Source: Dyella mobilis (lineage in GTDB: Bacteria > Pseudomonadota > Gammaproteobacteria > Xanthomonadales > Rhodanobacteraceae). From it: DNA of 64,000 bases. The notes below the pieces were generated by a model. It did not search any database. It had not been told where the DNA came from and saw nothing but the letters and a program-made list of their open reading frames with translations. The stretch lies in the NCBI RefSeq assembly GCF_016904945.1, contig NZ_JADIKF010000038.1, positions 62,001 to 126,000 on the forward strand, in the 5' to 3' direction. Positions 26,136 through 35,351 of the stretch are shown piece after piece (positions within the stretch are counted from its first letter, which is position 1; the number at the start of each line of letters is the position of its first letter). Position numbers and translations under genes: made by a program.

Positions 26136-29100
26136 CTATTGACCGCCGGCAGGCGGATAGTAGCTGGTGCGAAGTGGCAGGCCCAGATCCGATCGTATGG
26201 GGTTTTCTACCTGACGCACGTCGTCGCCGAGCGGATCATTGGCCGTCGGATTATCCGGACCGTATGCCCAGGCATGCCCCAATTCGTGGCCCAGCAATAC
26301 CGGTAAGGGAACCGGCTGCATGCCATCGGTTGTCGGCACCAGCGGAAGGTCGCAGATATCTACATAGATGATGTGATCGTTGTCGGGGCAACCTTCATAC
26401 GAGGGTGAGCAATACTCGTCGTTGTCCTTGTTATCGGTGGGCTCGATTTTGTAGACCGTGGCGGAGTTCTCCAGGTCCGTATCCATATCTCGTGCCGTAG
26501 ACGAATTCTGGTTCAGGTAGGCATAGGCATTCATGAGCACCTGCGCCGTTTGCGGGTCGCTGGCCACCACCTTCACTATCTGGCCGGAAGGATCAACCCC
26601 GCCAAGCGGATTCCCGCCCACGTAGGCATACGTACTGGGGCCTGCGCGCAAACCCAATGGGTCGCTTTCGATGTACCGCCCGGTGCTCGAGTCGTAATCG
26701 CGGTGGACGTTGTAGTTGAGGCCCGTTTCCAGATCGTAATACTGGCCAGGAAAGCCGAGATTGAGAATGTAGCCGTTGAGACTGGTGGGCGTTTTCTCAT
26801 TCCACGGATTGCCCTGATAGGCATTTTGCCATTCGAGGTTGCCGCCGCTGTCCGACACCGCACGCGGCGTGCCCATTTGGTCGGCAACGATGTAGTTGAT
26901 GCCAAGGTTCTCGCCAGGCACCTGACAAAGCAGCGTATTGTTGGGACCGATCGTGCAGTTCTTGTAGTGCGACGGACCGCTGCCACTGGCTCCGGTGTCC
27001 ACTTCGGCAACCGGAATATCGTCCATCCAGACGTAGTCGCGGATGGTCGCTCCGTATTCGGCAAGAAGCTGTCCGGTTTCGTTGTAGTCGTAACGCTCCG
27101 TCTGGCTGCCCGCTACTTTCTGAATACGCTGGCTGAGCGCGTTGTAGGTGTATGCGCCCACCGTGCTGCCCGCGAGCTGCGCCACCACCATGCGATTGCG
27201 ATCGCTGTACCCAAAGCCGTAGGTATTGCCGGCTTCGTAGATCGCCGTGGTGTTGCCATCCGCGTCGACGGCTCTGGCAGCGTTGCCCGTTGCAATCAAC
27301 TGATGCGTACCCGTGTTGTAGCTGTAGGTGCCCGTCGCCAAACCGCTGCCGGCCTTGCTAAGGCGATCGCCGGTCGCGTTGTAGGTGACGCTTTCCAAGG
27401 TGCTGCCATTCGCCTCGGTTGCGGCGGTCAATCTATATAGCGGGTCGTAGCTATACGTCTCCGTTGCCGGGTTTGCGCCAGGTGCGTTGCCCACCGCGGC
27501 AATGTCGCCCACGGCGTCCCGCGCAACGTGCAGGTTGAAAGCCGGACTGGTCAGATCCGTCAGCCGGTAGTTCTCGTCATAGTTGCGTACAACCTGCTGG
27601 CCATTGCCCAGGGCGTAAGCGCGAACCGGCCCGAACGGCTGATATACCACGCCGCCGACCGCCATCGTGGTGGCGCCGCCTGTCTGGGTAACGTTGACCC
27701 CCTGGATGCGACCATCACCATCGCGCACGTAGTTGACCACGGTACCGCTGGGATAGGTAATGACGCCCACGCGACCACCCGGGCTTACGGCATACAACGT
27801 CGTATCCTTGGTGCCGCCGACGGTCTGCTGTTTCTGGATGACGTTGCCACGCTGGTCGTAGCAGTACACGGTCGTCACGCTGTTCTCGATAATCCGCGTC
27901 AATCGCCCTATGGGATAGCTGACGGTGCACCCGGTCATGCTGTTGGAATCGTCGTAGCTGTAGATGATGTTCTGCGTGGTATCGGGATAGCTGGTGGTGA
28001 GAAGACGATTCAGCGGATCGTACGTGCTGGTGGCGGTAATGCCCTTGGCATCGGTGCTCGTCAGTACATTGCCGACCGCATCGTAAGTGTGGCTGGTGAC
28101 GCCGGTGTCGGGGCTCTTTCTCTGTACCAACTGGCCTACGGGATCATACGTATATGACGTCACCAGCAGACTTGGATCGCTGACCGTCAGCAGGTGGGAA
28201 TCCTGATCATAGGTGTAAGAGGTAGTGGCAACCGGCTGACCGCTATCGGATGCCCCTTGCGCGACAGCGAGCAAATTGCCGATCGCGTCATAGGTGTTGG
28301 TCGTGTGATGACCCAATGGATCGCGGGTGTCCTGGAGCCGGCCATTCACATCGAAAATGCGGTTTGTTGTATTGCCATAAGCGTCTACCTGCACGCCAGG
28401 CTCATTGTCAACGTCGTAAACCATCGACTGCTGCCAACTCGGCGTCGTACTGCCGGAGGCGGTTGCGGTGACTTGGGTGCGATTGCCTACGTTGTCGTAG
28501 CTGCTGTTCTGGGTATTGCCCAGGGCATCGGTCACCGTGATGCGACGATGATCGGGATCGTAGGCGTAATTGGTCGCAACCCCATCGGGGTCGGTCACCG
28601 TGGTCACATCCCCGATGGCGTCATACGCATAAGTTGTCGTGGCATCTCCCGAAGAGGGGCTGCCACTGGTATTCGCGCGTACGATGCGTGAGGCCAACCA
28701 GCTTTGCGGCGTATAGGTAAAGTTGGTGATGATTCCGTTCGGGTCGGTACTGGCGACCAACCTGTCAAACACGTCGTAGGTGTACTGGGTCACCTGCCCC
28801 ATTGCATTGGTGCTGCTGGCACGCACATCCGTACTGGGGTCGTAAGCGACGCTGCTCACGTGGCCAAGGGCATCGGTGACGGATGTCACACGTCCTTCCA
28901 GGTCGCGCTGCCAAGACGTGGTGTGGCCGTTGGCGTCAATACGCGTAGCCAGTAAGCGGTTCGGATAATACGTGTAGTTCGTCGCAATGCCCAACGGATC
29001 GGTTCGCGTGATCAGGTCGCGCACGCCATCGTAGAGAAACCTGGTGGTATGACCGTTACGATCGGTGATCGCACCAATATCCAGCTTGTTCCAATTGATG

Positions 29101-31865
29101 AGTACGGAGCTGCCGTCGGGGTATGTGGTCTGTATCGGCCTGTTCAGCGCATCGTAGCCGTAATGCGTCGTGCGATTCATCGTATCCGTGACGGACGCCA
29201 GACGCCCGACGGGATCGTAGGTATAGGTAGATACGCCGCCGTTCGCATCCGTCGACGACTGCAAATAACCCTGTGCATTGTAACTATAGGTAGCTTCGTG
29301 ACCGAGCGCATCGGCGCTGGTGAGCAGCTGGCCGGCGGCATTGTAGGTATACGACGTCGTCGCGCCGGTTTGATCGACGTGGCTTACCACGTCGTGAAGG
29401 TTGTCGTAGGCAAAGCTTTCGCTCGTGTGGTAGCCGCTGCTGTTGCTGCGCGTGATCGCCACGACGTCTATCTGGTTGCCCGCATAGGTGTAGGTGGTAG
29501 TGAGGCCAGACGGGTCGATTGTGCTTAGCAGGTGCCCATAGCTGTCATAGCTGTTCTGGGTAAGCTGGGTGCTGCCGTTCGAAAGCACTCGACCGATATT
29601 GGTCGGCACATTGAGCGCACCGGAACCTCCCGCTATGTCGCCGGGATGGCTGTACCAGATGCGGTTTTCAAGCGGATATTTGATGCTTTCCAGCGCATCG
29701 GACGTAGTGTACGGGGTGGACACGAACTGACCGTTGATCGCCAGGTGCGCCCAGTGATAAATCACCGCATCGGCGTAGTTTCCGGCGTCGAGTTTGTACG
29801 CCTGGGCATCCCAGTAAAAGGTGTCGCGGTCGTTGATGTAGGCATTGAAGGTCGCCATGCCCTGCGGGACCTGGCTTTCGCTGTATGGAACGCCCGCCAC
29901 GCCTTCGTTGAACTCCATGCGCGACACGTTGCCATCCGGATCGGTGATGTTGATCCAGCGCTGCAACCCGGATTGCCCGGTGGCGAAGCTGGTGGTGCCG
30001 TAAGGCGTGGTGGACGCCGTGATCGACGAGGTGCCGCTGGCATAGGTAAAGCTCGACATCATGCCGATCGCATCGGTGATGCTGCTCAGCTGTCCCGTGC
30101 CGTTATAGCCAAGTGTGGCGCTTCGCCCGAATGCATCGCTGACGCTGGTGACCTGCAGAGGAAAACTGGTGTTGTCGTAGTGGAAGGTGACCACCTGGCC
30201 CAGCGCATCGGTCAACGTCGCCAGGCGATTCTGTCCGTCGTAGGCCAGTTGCACGGCATTGCCGTGCGCATCGATACGCTGGGTCAAAAACACGTGCCGC
30301 GGGTAGTAACTGCTGTTGTCACTGGCCGCGTATACATCCATGCTGCCGTCGGCAAAGCGGCGCTGATAGACCACGGGGGACGTAGACACTTCGACCAGCT
30401 GCGCGCCTGTTTCCGTCTCCGGCGAAAAGGTACCGTTAGCACTGTTGTAGCCGCTGTAGAGGCGCCCAGGGCCGCCTGGCAGATACACCATCACATTGGT
30501 GCCGGGCGAGGTCGGGTTGTCCTGCACGTAGCTCAGCCAGTTGTGCGTCCACAACGGCCCAACGTTGCCGAAGGTGAAGGTCGCAGGCTGGTCGATGTCG
30601 AGCTGGTTGTAGCTGAAGGTGATGTTGATCGCCGACCCTTTGGGCGGCGAGTAACTGAGTGGCGTGTCGCGCAGAGAAAGACTGATCAGCATCGGGCTGA
30701 TGCTGTAGCTGGGCATGCCGGTTGAAGGGGTGGGCGCCGGCGCACCTGCCGCACCCGGCGTATTGCCGCCAGTATTGCCGCCCGCGCCGTTGACGCCGCC
30801 AGAAGGGCCGTCCGAGCCTGTGCACGTTTGGTTGCAACCACCGGGAAAACCATGAGGATCGTTTGCGGTGGTATAGCCGGCGCCCCGCACCGTGGCCGCT
30901 TCGTTGCGGCTCACCGACCGCTCGTTCATGGCCAACACGCGGTCAGTCGCAGGCACCAGGAAATAGCCGCTGCTTTCCGCACGCACGGCCGCTTCGGTCA
31001 TCCAGAGCGAACCGCCTTCCACCGTCGGATCGGCAACGCGATAACGCCCCTGTTCGTGCGCGAGGATCGTTGCAAAATGCCCGCTCTTCCAATGCACCAC
31101 CGAGGGCACGGGAATCGCGGCGTGTTCATCCTGGTGGATCGCCGCAACCGGGTGATGCACCGTGTCGGCCATGGTCACCAATTGGTCCAGGCTATAACCA
31201 CGATGACTTGCATCCACCTGCAGCGCCGGCTTCGCATCCACGCGAATACCCTGGGTTTGCCATAGTGCGCGTAAGGCTATCCAGCCGCATTGAAATGCAC
31301 TTTGCGGATGATGCTGCATGTCCCACACATTTTCCTCGGCCATCGACATGGCCATGGAATCTTGTACGGACATGCCAAGATGTTGCGCTGCCTGTAGCAG
31401 ATTCGTCACGGCGGACTCGTGGCCGAGGCGCGCCTCCAGCGTCAGCTGTTCGCTCAGCGCTCGAACTGCAATCGGATGCATGGCTGCCATGGGCGTTGCT
31501 TGCGCCGTGATGCGCGCCAGTTCGAATGCGTGAATGGCGGCGCCGAAGCGCCCGGCCGTGCGATCGGCCAGGCCGATATCCAGCCACAATGAAGCGCGCC
31601 ACGGGTTATCCGGATGCGCAGCCAGGAAGGTCTGCAGTGCTGCGGTATCACCGGCGTCGCCCGCTTGGCGATACGCCGCGATGGCGCGCATCAGGGCAAG
31701 CTGCTCGTTCGATGAAGGGGGATTGGCGGCAATCAGCGGCTCCGCGAAAACCCCGTAGCGCTGAGCATCGAGGTCTGCGTCGCGCGCATGGGCAATGGTG
31801 GTCAGTCCCACCAGAAGCAATGCGTTGACGAAGGCGCAACGAAGCAACGAATGGCGTGCGTGCAT
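26136..31865 (-). CDS. RHS/YD-repeat polymorphic toxin with C39-like head and zinc-metallopeptidase tail
   Basis: 1909 aa from ATG 31865 (AAGGA 7 bases upstream). It has a Sec signal peptide (about residues 8-28), then a TPR-like helical region (50-160). A C39-like cysteine-protease domain follows, with Cys193 (SAFQCGW), His263 (HWKSGHFATIL) and Asp279 (YRVADP). Next are a Gly/Pro linker (about 330-385) and RHS/YD repeats (about 390-1760) with many YxYDxxGxL copies. The cage-closing core is ESDPLGL...YAYVGGNPLGGVDPSG. The variable C-terminal ~140 residues carry HELGH (about 1860-1864) in a helix, the zincin motif, with NPIRSDLGLPLRTSYY after it, as in M91-like effector domains. A small exported gene 12 bases downstream is the likely immunity factor. 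No type VI secretion or VgrG gene is nearby, so delivery is unclear. Confidence 0.88.
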   Translation of the reverse strand: MHARHSLLRCAFVNALLLVGLTTIAHARDADLDAQRYGVFAEPLIAANPPSSNEQLALMRAIAAYRQAGDAGDTAALQTFLAAHPDNPWRASLWLDIGLADRTAGRFGAAIHAFELARITAQATPMAAMHPIAVRALSEQLTLEARLGHESAVTNLLQAAQHLGMSVQDSMAMSMAEENVWDMQHHPQSAFQCGWIALRALWQTQGIRVDAKPALQVDASHRGYSLDQLVTMADTVHHPVAAIHQDEHAAIPVPSVVHWKSGHFATILAHEQGRYRVADPTVEGGSLWMTEAAVRAESSGYFLVPATDRVLAMNERSVSRNEAATVRGAGYTTANDPHGFPGGCNQTCTGSDGPSGGVNGAGGNTGGNTPGAAGAPAPTPSTGMPSYSISPMLISLSLRDTPLSYSPPKGSAINITFSYNQLDIDQPATFTFGNVGPLWTHNWLSYVQDNPTSPGTNVMVYLPGGPGRLYSGYNSANGTFSPETETGAQLVEVSTSPVVYQRRFADGSMDVYAASDNSSYYPRHVFLTQRIDAHGNAVQLAYDGQNRLATLTDALGQVVTFHYDNTSFPLQVTSVSDAFGRSATLGYNGTGQLSSITDAIGMMSSFTYASGTSSITASTTPYGTTSFATGQSGLQRWINITDPDGNVSRMEFNEGVAGVPYSESQVPQGMATFNAYINDRDTFYWDAQAYKLDAGNYADAVIYHWAHLAINGQFVSTPYTTSDALESIKYPLENRIWYSHPGDIAGGSGALNVPTNIGRVLSNGSTQLTQNSYDSYGHLLSTIDPSGLTTTYTYAGNQIDVVAITRSNSSGYHTSESFAYDNLHDVVSHVDQTGATTSYTYNAAGQLLTSADALGHEATYSYNAQGYLQSSTDANGGVSTYTYDPVGRLASVTDTMNRTTHYGYDALNRPIQTTYPDGSSVLINWNKLDIGAITDRNGHTTRFLYDGVRDLITRTDPLGIATNYTYYPNRLLATRIDANGHTTSWQRDLEGRVTSVTDALGHVSSVAYDPSTDVRASSTNAMGQVTQYTYDVFDRLVASTDPNGIITNFTYTPQSWLASRIVRANTSGSPSSGDATTTYAYDAIGDVTTVTDPDGVATNYAYDPDHRRITVTDALGNTQNSSYDNVGNRTQVTATASGSTTPSWQQSMVYDVDNEPGVQVDAYGNTTNRIFDVNGRLQDTRDPLGHHTTNTYDAIGNLLAVAQGASDSGQPVATTSYTYDQDSHLLTVSDPSLLVTSYTYDPVGQLVQRKSPDTGVTSHTYDAVGNVLTSTDAKGITATSTYDPLNRLLTTSYPDTTQNIIYSYDDSNSMTGCTVSYPIGRLTRIIENSVTTVYCYDQRGNVIQKQQTVGGTKDTTLYAVSPGGRVGVITYPSGTVVNYVRDGDGRIQGVNVTQTGGATTMAVGGVVYQPFGPVRAYALGNGQQVVRNYDENYRLTDLTSPAFNLHVARDAVGDIAAVGNAPGANPATETYSYDPLYRLTAATEANGSTLESVTYNATGDRLSKAGSGLATGTYSYNTGTHQLIATGNAARAVDADGNTTAIYEAGNTYGFGYSDRNRMVVAQLAGSTVGAYTYNALSQRIQKVAGSQTERYDYNETGQLLAEYGATIRDYVWMDDIPVAEVDTGASGSGPSHYKNCTIGPNNTLLCQVPGENLGINYIVADQMGTPRAVSDSGGNLEWQNAYQGNPWNEKTPTSLNGYILNLGFPGQYYDLETGLNYNVHRDYDSSTGRYIESDPLGLRAGPSTYAYVGGNPLGGVDPSGQIVKVVASDPQTAQVLMNAYAYLNQNSSTARDMDTDLENSATVYKIEPTDNKDNDEYCSPSYEGCPDNDHIIYVDICDLPLVPTTDGMQPVPLPVLLGHELGHAWAYGPDNPTANDPLGDDVRQVENPIRSDLGLPLRTSYYPPAGGQ

Positions 31866-31926
31866 GATCCTATCCTTGTGGAAAGAACACGGGACAACCA
31901 CAACGTGCGAAGCAATGAAACGTTTT

Positions 31927-32595
31927 TTAGAGAGAAGCTTTCGATGTGTGCTTGGGCAATAGCGATTCGACGTCGATCACCGTGCCGTTGGACAATGGCT
32001 TGAAGGTTTGCGGCGAGATGGCCATGCCATCCGGGCGACGGAAAACACCCTGTACATAACGGCCAAAACAGGCCTTGTCCTGCGCGCGGCAGATGACCGC
32101 CACGCAACCGTCAACCGACCAATAGGCGCGCGCCTTCGGGTCGTCTGGCGGTAGTTCGTGCGTGCCGAAATGCGCGGAATAGCGCACCAGGTCTCCTGCT
32201 TGCGGTTTGGCAACCGCAAACTCCTCCTGCGCCATCAGCAGCGCCAGAGCTTTGCCGTTCGGCAATGCGATGCTCACGGGTTGCAACGCGGCGTAAAAGG
32301 CGGCAGGGTCATCGGGCAGCGAGGCCCAACGCCGCTGCACCCGCATATCCTTGAAGAGTTGTTCGCTTTGCTCAGCAGATGCGGTGGCCTGGTACAGACC
32401 AATGACCACATACGGGTATTGGCCTTGCGACGGCATCGTGCAGGCATGCGCATCGCAACGGAACCGATCCGCTTGTTGGGTGGGAATGGGAAGTTTGACG
32501 GGGGCATCGCTGGCCAGAGCCGACCCCACGCATCCGTACACGGTCATTGCCATTGCTATTGCCGCAACCGTCGCCATTCCCGGACGAACACGCAT
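31927..32595 (-). CDS. Exported hypothetical protein upstream of the RHS gene
   Basis: 222 aa from ATG 32595 (GGGAGCAGGGA upstream). The signal peptide ALA-S site is near residue 28, with a YGC lipobox-like Cys just before it. I do not recognise the mature domain. It has paired Cys residues (FRCDAHACTM; CVAVICRAQDKAC) suggesting two disulphides, and a C-terminal KPLSNGTVIDVESLL. It lies 61 bases upstream of the RHS start on the same strand, so it may be co-transcribed and act as a chaperone, adaptor or second immunity factor. That is inference from position. Confidence 0.6.
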   Translation of the reverse strand: MRVRPGMATVAAIAMAMTVYGCVGSALASDAPVKLPIPTQQADRFRCDAHACTMPSQGQYPYVVIGLYQATASAEQSEQLFKDMRVQRRWASLPDDPAAFYAALQPVSIALPNGKALALLMAQEEFAVAKPQAGDLVRYSAHFGTHELPPDDPKARAYWSVDGCVAVICRAQDKACFGRYVQGVFRRPDGMAISPQTFKPLSNGTVIDVESLLPKHTSKASL

Positions 32596-32958
32596 TCCCT
32601 GCTCCCAGCCCCTTTGCGGTGCGTGAAAGCTACTGCATCGTCTCGTGAATTTGTCGTGAAAGCGAACCGCTGTCGGGGATGCACCGACGTATTCGAGAAA
32701 TGGCGCACACAACTACCGATGGTCCGCCAAACCTCCGGAAACAGACCGCCCGTTTATAAGGTTGGCCGTACGGCGCACCTGCATGAAATGAGCGCACGTA
32801 CCCAACACGCATCCAACTTTCTCGTGGCATCGCTTTGATATCGCTCACGGTGACATCACCGCGCAACAGTCAGGCTGTACGCTTGCGGATGCAACTATGC
32901 CTTCGTGCATCACTCATCTCCTGCCCATTTTATCCGGGCTGCGACCTGAGGACCGTTC
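32596..32958. promoter_or_regulatory. Divergent region before the glycosyltransferase gene
   Basis: A 363-base gap between the minus-strand RHS-associated gene and the plus-strand GT9 gene. It contains the palindrome CGGTGA-CA-TCACCG (32848-32861), a possible operator, and a ribosome binding site GAGG seven bases before the GT9 ATG. No gene is supported. Confidence 0.35.
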
Positions 32959-34104
32959 ATGTCGACAAAGCCTTGCCCGCTGGTCGTTCGATTCGGCCGC
33001 CTCGGCGACATGCTGTTGTTGCAGCCGCTGCTGCGGCGCCTGCACGTGCGTTACGGCAAGCCATGCCATCTGCTTGCTGCGGGTGGCGGCGCGGGTGAAC
33101 TGTATCGCGGCCAATCCGATGTGTCGGACGTGATCGCGATCGGCTCGCATCACCAACCCTTTCCGATCAGCCCCACGCAATGGCAGGCGGTGCTTGCGTT
33201 GCGCGGCATGAAAACACCGTGCGCGGTGTATGTATGCGAGACGCGTCCGCGTTCGGTGCAGCGCATACGCTTTTTGTTGAAGCTGGCCGGCATTCCCGAC
33301 ACGCATTGCGTGTTTCTGGACGATGTTCCGCTGGCACACGATGAGCACTGGATCGAACATCTGCTGCGACTGGCCGACACCACGCCGCCGGCATTCGATG
33401 ATGGCACCATCAACGCTGCGCATTCCACCAGCGCCGTGCCAGGTTTTTCCATCAGCCGTGAAGAACGCGCAGCATGCGACGAGTGGCTGGCAAGGCGCGG
33501 ATTTGCCGATCGTCCCTTGGTGCTGCTGCAAGCACCCAACCGGCGCACGCAACGCTGGCGCACGTCGCGCAAGATGCACGACGACGATAAATCGTGGCCC
33601 ACGCAGCATTGGACGGCACTGGTCGCGGCGATCCGTGCACGTCTGCCGGGCGCGCGCATTCTGCTTTGCGGATCGCCGTCGGAACACGCTTATCTCGAAA
33701 GCATGCAAAGGTTGATGAAGCAGCCGCACGTCGAAGTGGTCGCCAACGAATTGCCGTTGTCGCGCCTGAAAGTGCTGGCGACCCGTGCGCACAGCATGAT
33801 TTCCGTCGATACCGGCCCGGCGCATCTGGCGGCCGCGATGGGGTGTCCGCTGGTGGTGATGTTCGGAGCCGTATCGCCCAGCCATTGGCTGCCGCGCAGC
33901 CGTTTGCCGGATACGGTGCGCGCTGTGCGTGCCCTGTCTGCGCAGGGGCGCATCGACGCCATCACACCCGAGCAGGTCATCGAGGCCTGGCTTTCGCTGC
34001 CCCCGTGGAAAGCGACGACCGCGAAGTCCATGGGCAAGGCGCCAAATGCCAAGCGGCCGCGCGATGCAGTGCCAGCCGATTCTCGGGTACTCGCGGATAC
34101 CTGA
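32959..34104 (+). CDS. Glycosyltransferase family 9 (heptosyltransferase-like)
   Basis: 381-aa GT-B enzyme of the ADP-heptose:LPS heptosyltransferase family, which adds a sugar from a nucleotide donor to lipid A core or another surface glycan. Landmarks are VVRFGRLGDMLLLQPLLRRL at the N-terminus, VLLQAPN, ARILLCGSPSE, and the donor-binding SVDTGPAHLAAAMGCPLVVMFGA. It starts at ATG 32959 with GAGG upstream. A sulfotransferase gene begins 163 bases later in the same orientation, suggesting they modify the same glycan. It is a single copy not linked to a core LPS cluster, so the acceptor may be a strain-specific surface glycan. Confidence 0.88.
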   Translation: MSTKPCPLVVRFGRLGDMLLLQPLLRRLHVRYGKPCHLLAAGGGAGELYRGQSDVSDVIAIGSHHQPFPISPTQWQAVLALRGMKTPCAVYVCETRPRSVQRIRFLLKLAGIPDTHCVFLDDVPLAHDEHWIEHLLRLADTTPPAFDDGTINAAHSTSAVPGFSISREERAACDEWLARRGFADRPLVLLQAPNRRTQRWRTSRKMHDDDKSWPTQHWTALVAAIRARLPGARILLCGSPSEHAYLESMQRLMKQPHVEVVANELPLSRLKVLATRAHSMISVDTGPAHLAAAMGCPLVVMFGAVSPSHWLPRSRLPDTVRAVRALSAQGRIDAITPEQVIEAWLSLPPWKATTAKSMGKAPNAKRPRDAVPADSRVLADT

Positions 34105-34266
34105 TCGACGCTGCACACGGTCGAGCACGCTCCGGGCTGCCTCGGAGCTGCCAGCTCCGGCGGGCGCCACAAGGCCTTCCGCCGGGGCCTTCCGAGGCGA
34201 CGCCGATGGCGCTGGATCAACCCGCGCCGGATTGCGATGATGGCGGCCTGGCCACCGGGGAAAACC

Positions 34267-35082
34267 ATGTCGCGCACGATTCACTTCATCTCGGGGCTGC
34301 CCCGTTCGGGCTCGACCCTGCTCGCAGCGCTGCTCAAGCAGAACCCGCGTTTTCACGCCGGCATGAGCGGCCCGATGGGCGGCCTGTTCAGCACCATGCT
34401 GGCGGAAATGAGCCATCGCAACGAGATGGCGGTGTTTATCAGCGACGAACAACGCAAGCGCCTGCTGCACGGCCTGTTCGACAATTACTACGGCCCGGAG
34501 ACGGATGCCGAGGTGATCTTCGACACCAACCGCTCCTGGACCACGCGCCTTCCGGCGATCAAGACCTTGATGCCGAACAGCAAGGTGATCGCCTGTGTGC
34601 GCGACGTGCAATGGATCATCGACAGCGTCGAGCGCCTGGTCCGCAAGAACGCGTTCAGTCCATCCTCGATCTTCAACTACAACCCCGGCGGCACCGTGTA
34701 TACGCGCGCCAACGGCCTGGCCGGCTCCGACGGCATGGTCGGCTATGCCTACGACGCCTTGAAAGAAGCCTTCTACGGCCCCGAGGCCGATCGCCTGATG
34801 CTGGTGCAATACGACTCGCTGGTGAAGGAACCCGGGTTGACCCTGGCCGCCATCTACGCATTCATCGGCGAGCCCACGTTCAAGCACGACTTCGACAACG
34901 TGGAATACGACGCGCGCGAGTTCGATCTGCGCACCGGCACGCCGGGCCTGCACGACATCAAGCGCCGGGTGGCGCATGAGCCGCGCGAGAGCGTGCTGCC
35001 GCCGGACCTGTTCCGCCGGTTCGAAAACGATTCGTTCTGGAAGCAGGCGGAGAACAATCCGCGTGGCGTGCGCGTTGTCTGA
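34267..35082 (+). CDS. Sulfotransferase family protein
   Basis: 271-aa cytoplasmic sulfotransferase; start ATG 34267 has GGGGAAAA upstream. The N-terminal phosphosulfate loop is LPRSGSTLLAALL (about residues 11-23) for the 5'-phosphate of PAPS. The 3'-phosphate region is KVIACVRDVQWIIDSVE, and a conserved VQYDSLVKEPG segment lies in the C-terminal half. This is the Sulfotransfer_3-like family that sulfates carbohydrates or, in some bacteria, protein tyrosines. Its acceptor is unknown, but proximity to the GT9 gene argues for a sulfated surface glycan. Confidence 0.85.
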   Translation: MSRTIHFISGLPRSGSTLLAALLKQNPRFHAGMSGPMGGLFSTMLAEMSHRNEMAVFISDEQRKRLLHGLFDNYYGPETDAEVIFDTNRSWTTRLPAIKTLMPNSKVIACVRDVQWIIDSVERLVRKNAFSPSSIFNYNPGGTVYTRANGLAGSDGMVGYAYDALKEAFYGPEADRLMLVQYDSLVKEPGLTLAAIYAFIGEPTFKHDFDNVEYDAREFDLRTGTPGLHDIKRRVAHEPRESVLPPDLFRRFENDSFWKQAENNPRGVRVV

Positions 35083-35159
35083 GGTGGTGTCCGTCGAATG
35101 GGTGTTGTCGGCCAATCCGTGAAGCGACCCAATCCTGGCGGCTCCCGCTTTTTTTCGCT

Positions 35160-35323
35160 CGTCATCCCAGCGAAAGCGGGGATCCAGTGACTTCGATACG
35201 GCAAAGACGCTGGATCCCGGCTTTCGCCGGGATGCTGGTGAGATTCCTTTAAGGTCTTAATCAACTTGGAAGTGACGCCGCTTTTTTTTGCAGGAATGTT
35301 CAAGCAAAAAAGCGTTGGGAAAC
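35160..35323 (+). repeat. Composite palindromic repeat, copy 2
   Basis: Head at 35160-35235 begins CGTCATCCCAGCGAAAGC and closes with GCTTTCGCCGGGATG. The tail has AAGGTCTTAATCAACTTGG, then TCAAGCAAAAAAGCG and ends near GGGAAAC. It is in the same orientation as copy 1. Mismatches in the arms show it is older or more degenerate. The tail here also contains runs of eight T and six A (CGCTTTTTTTTGC/GCAAAAAAGCG) that could terminate transcription from either side. Confidence 0.8.
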
Positions 35324-35351
35324 ATCAGATCCCGATCCCGCCTCGAACGCT

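Noticed and set aside
32914..35115. 733-codon minus-strand frame
   Set aside because: Runs antisense through the GT9 and sulfotransferase genes, both with strong family motifs and ribosome binding sites.
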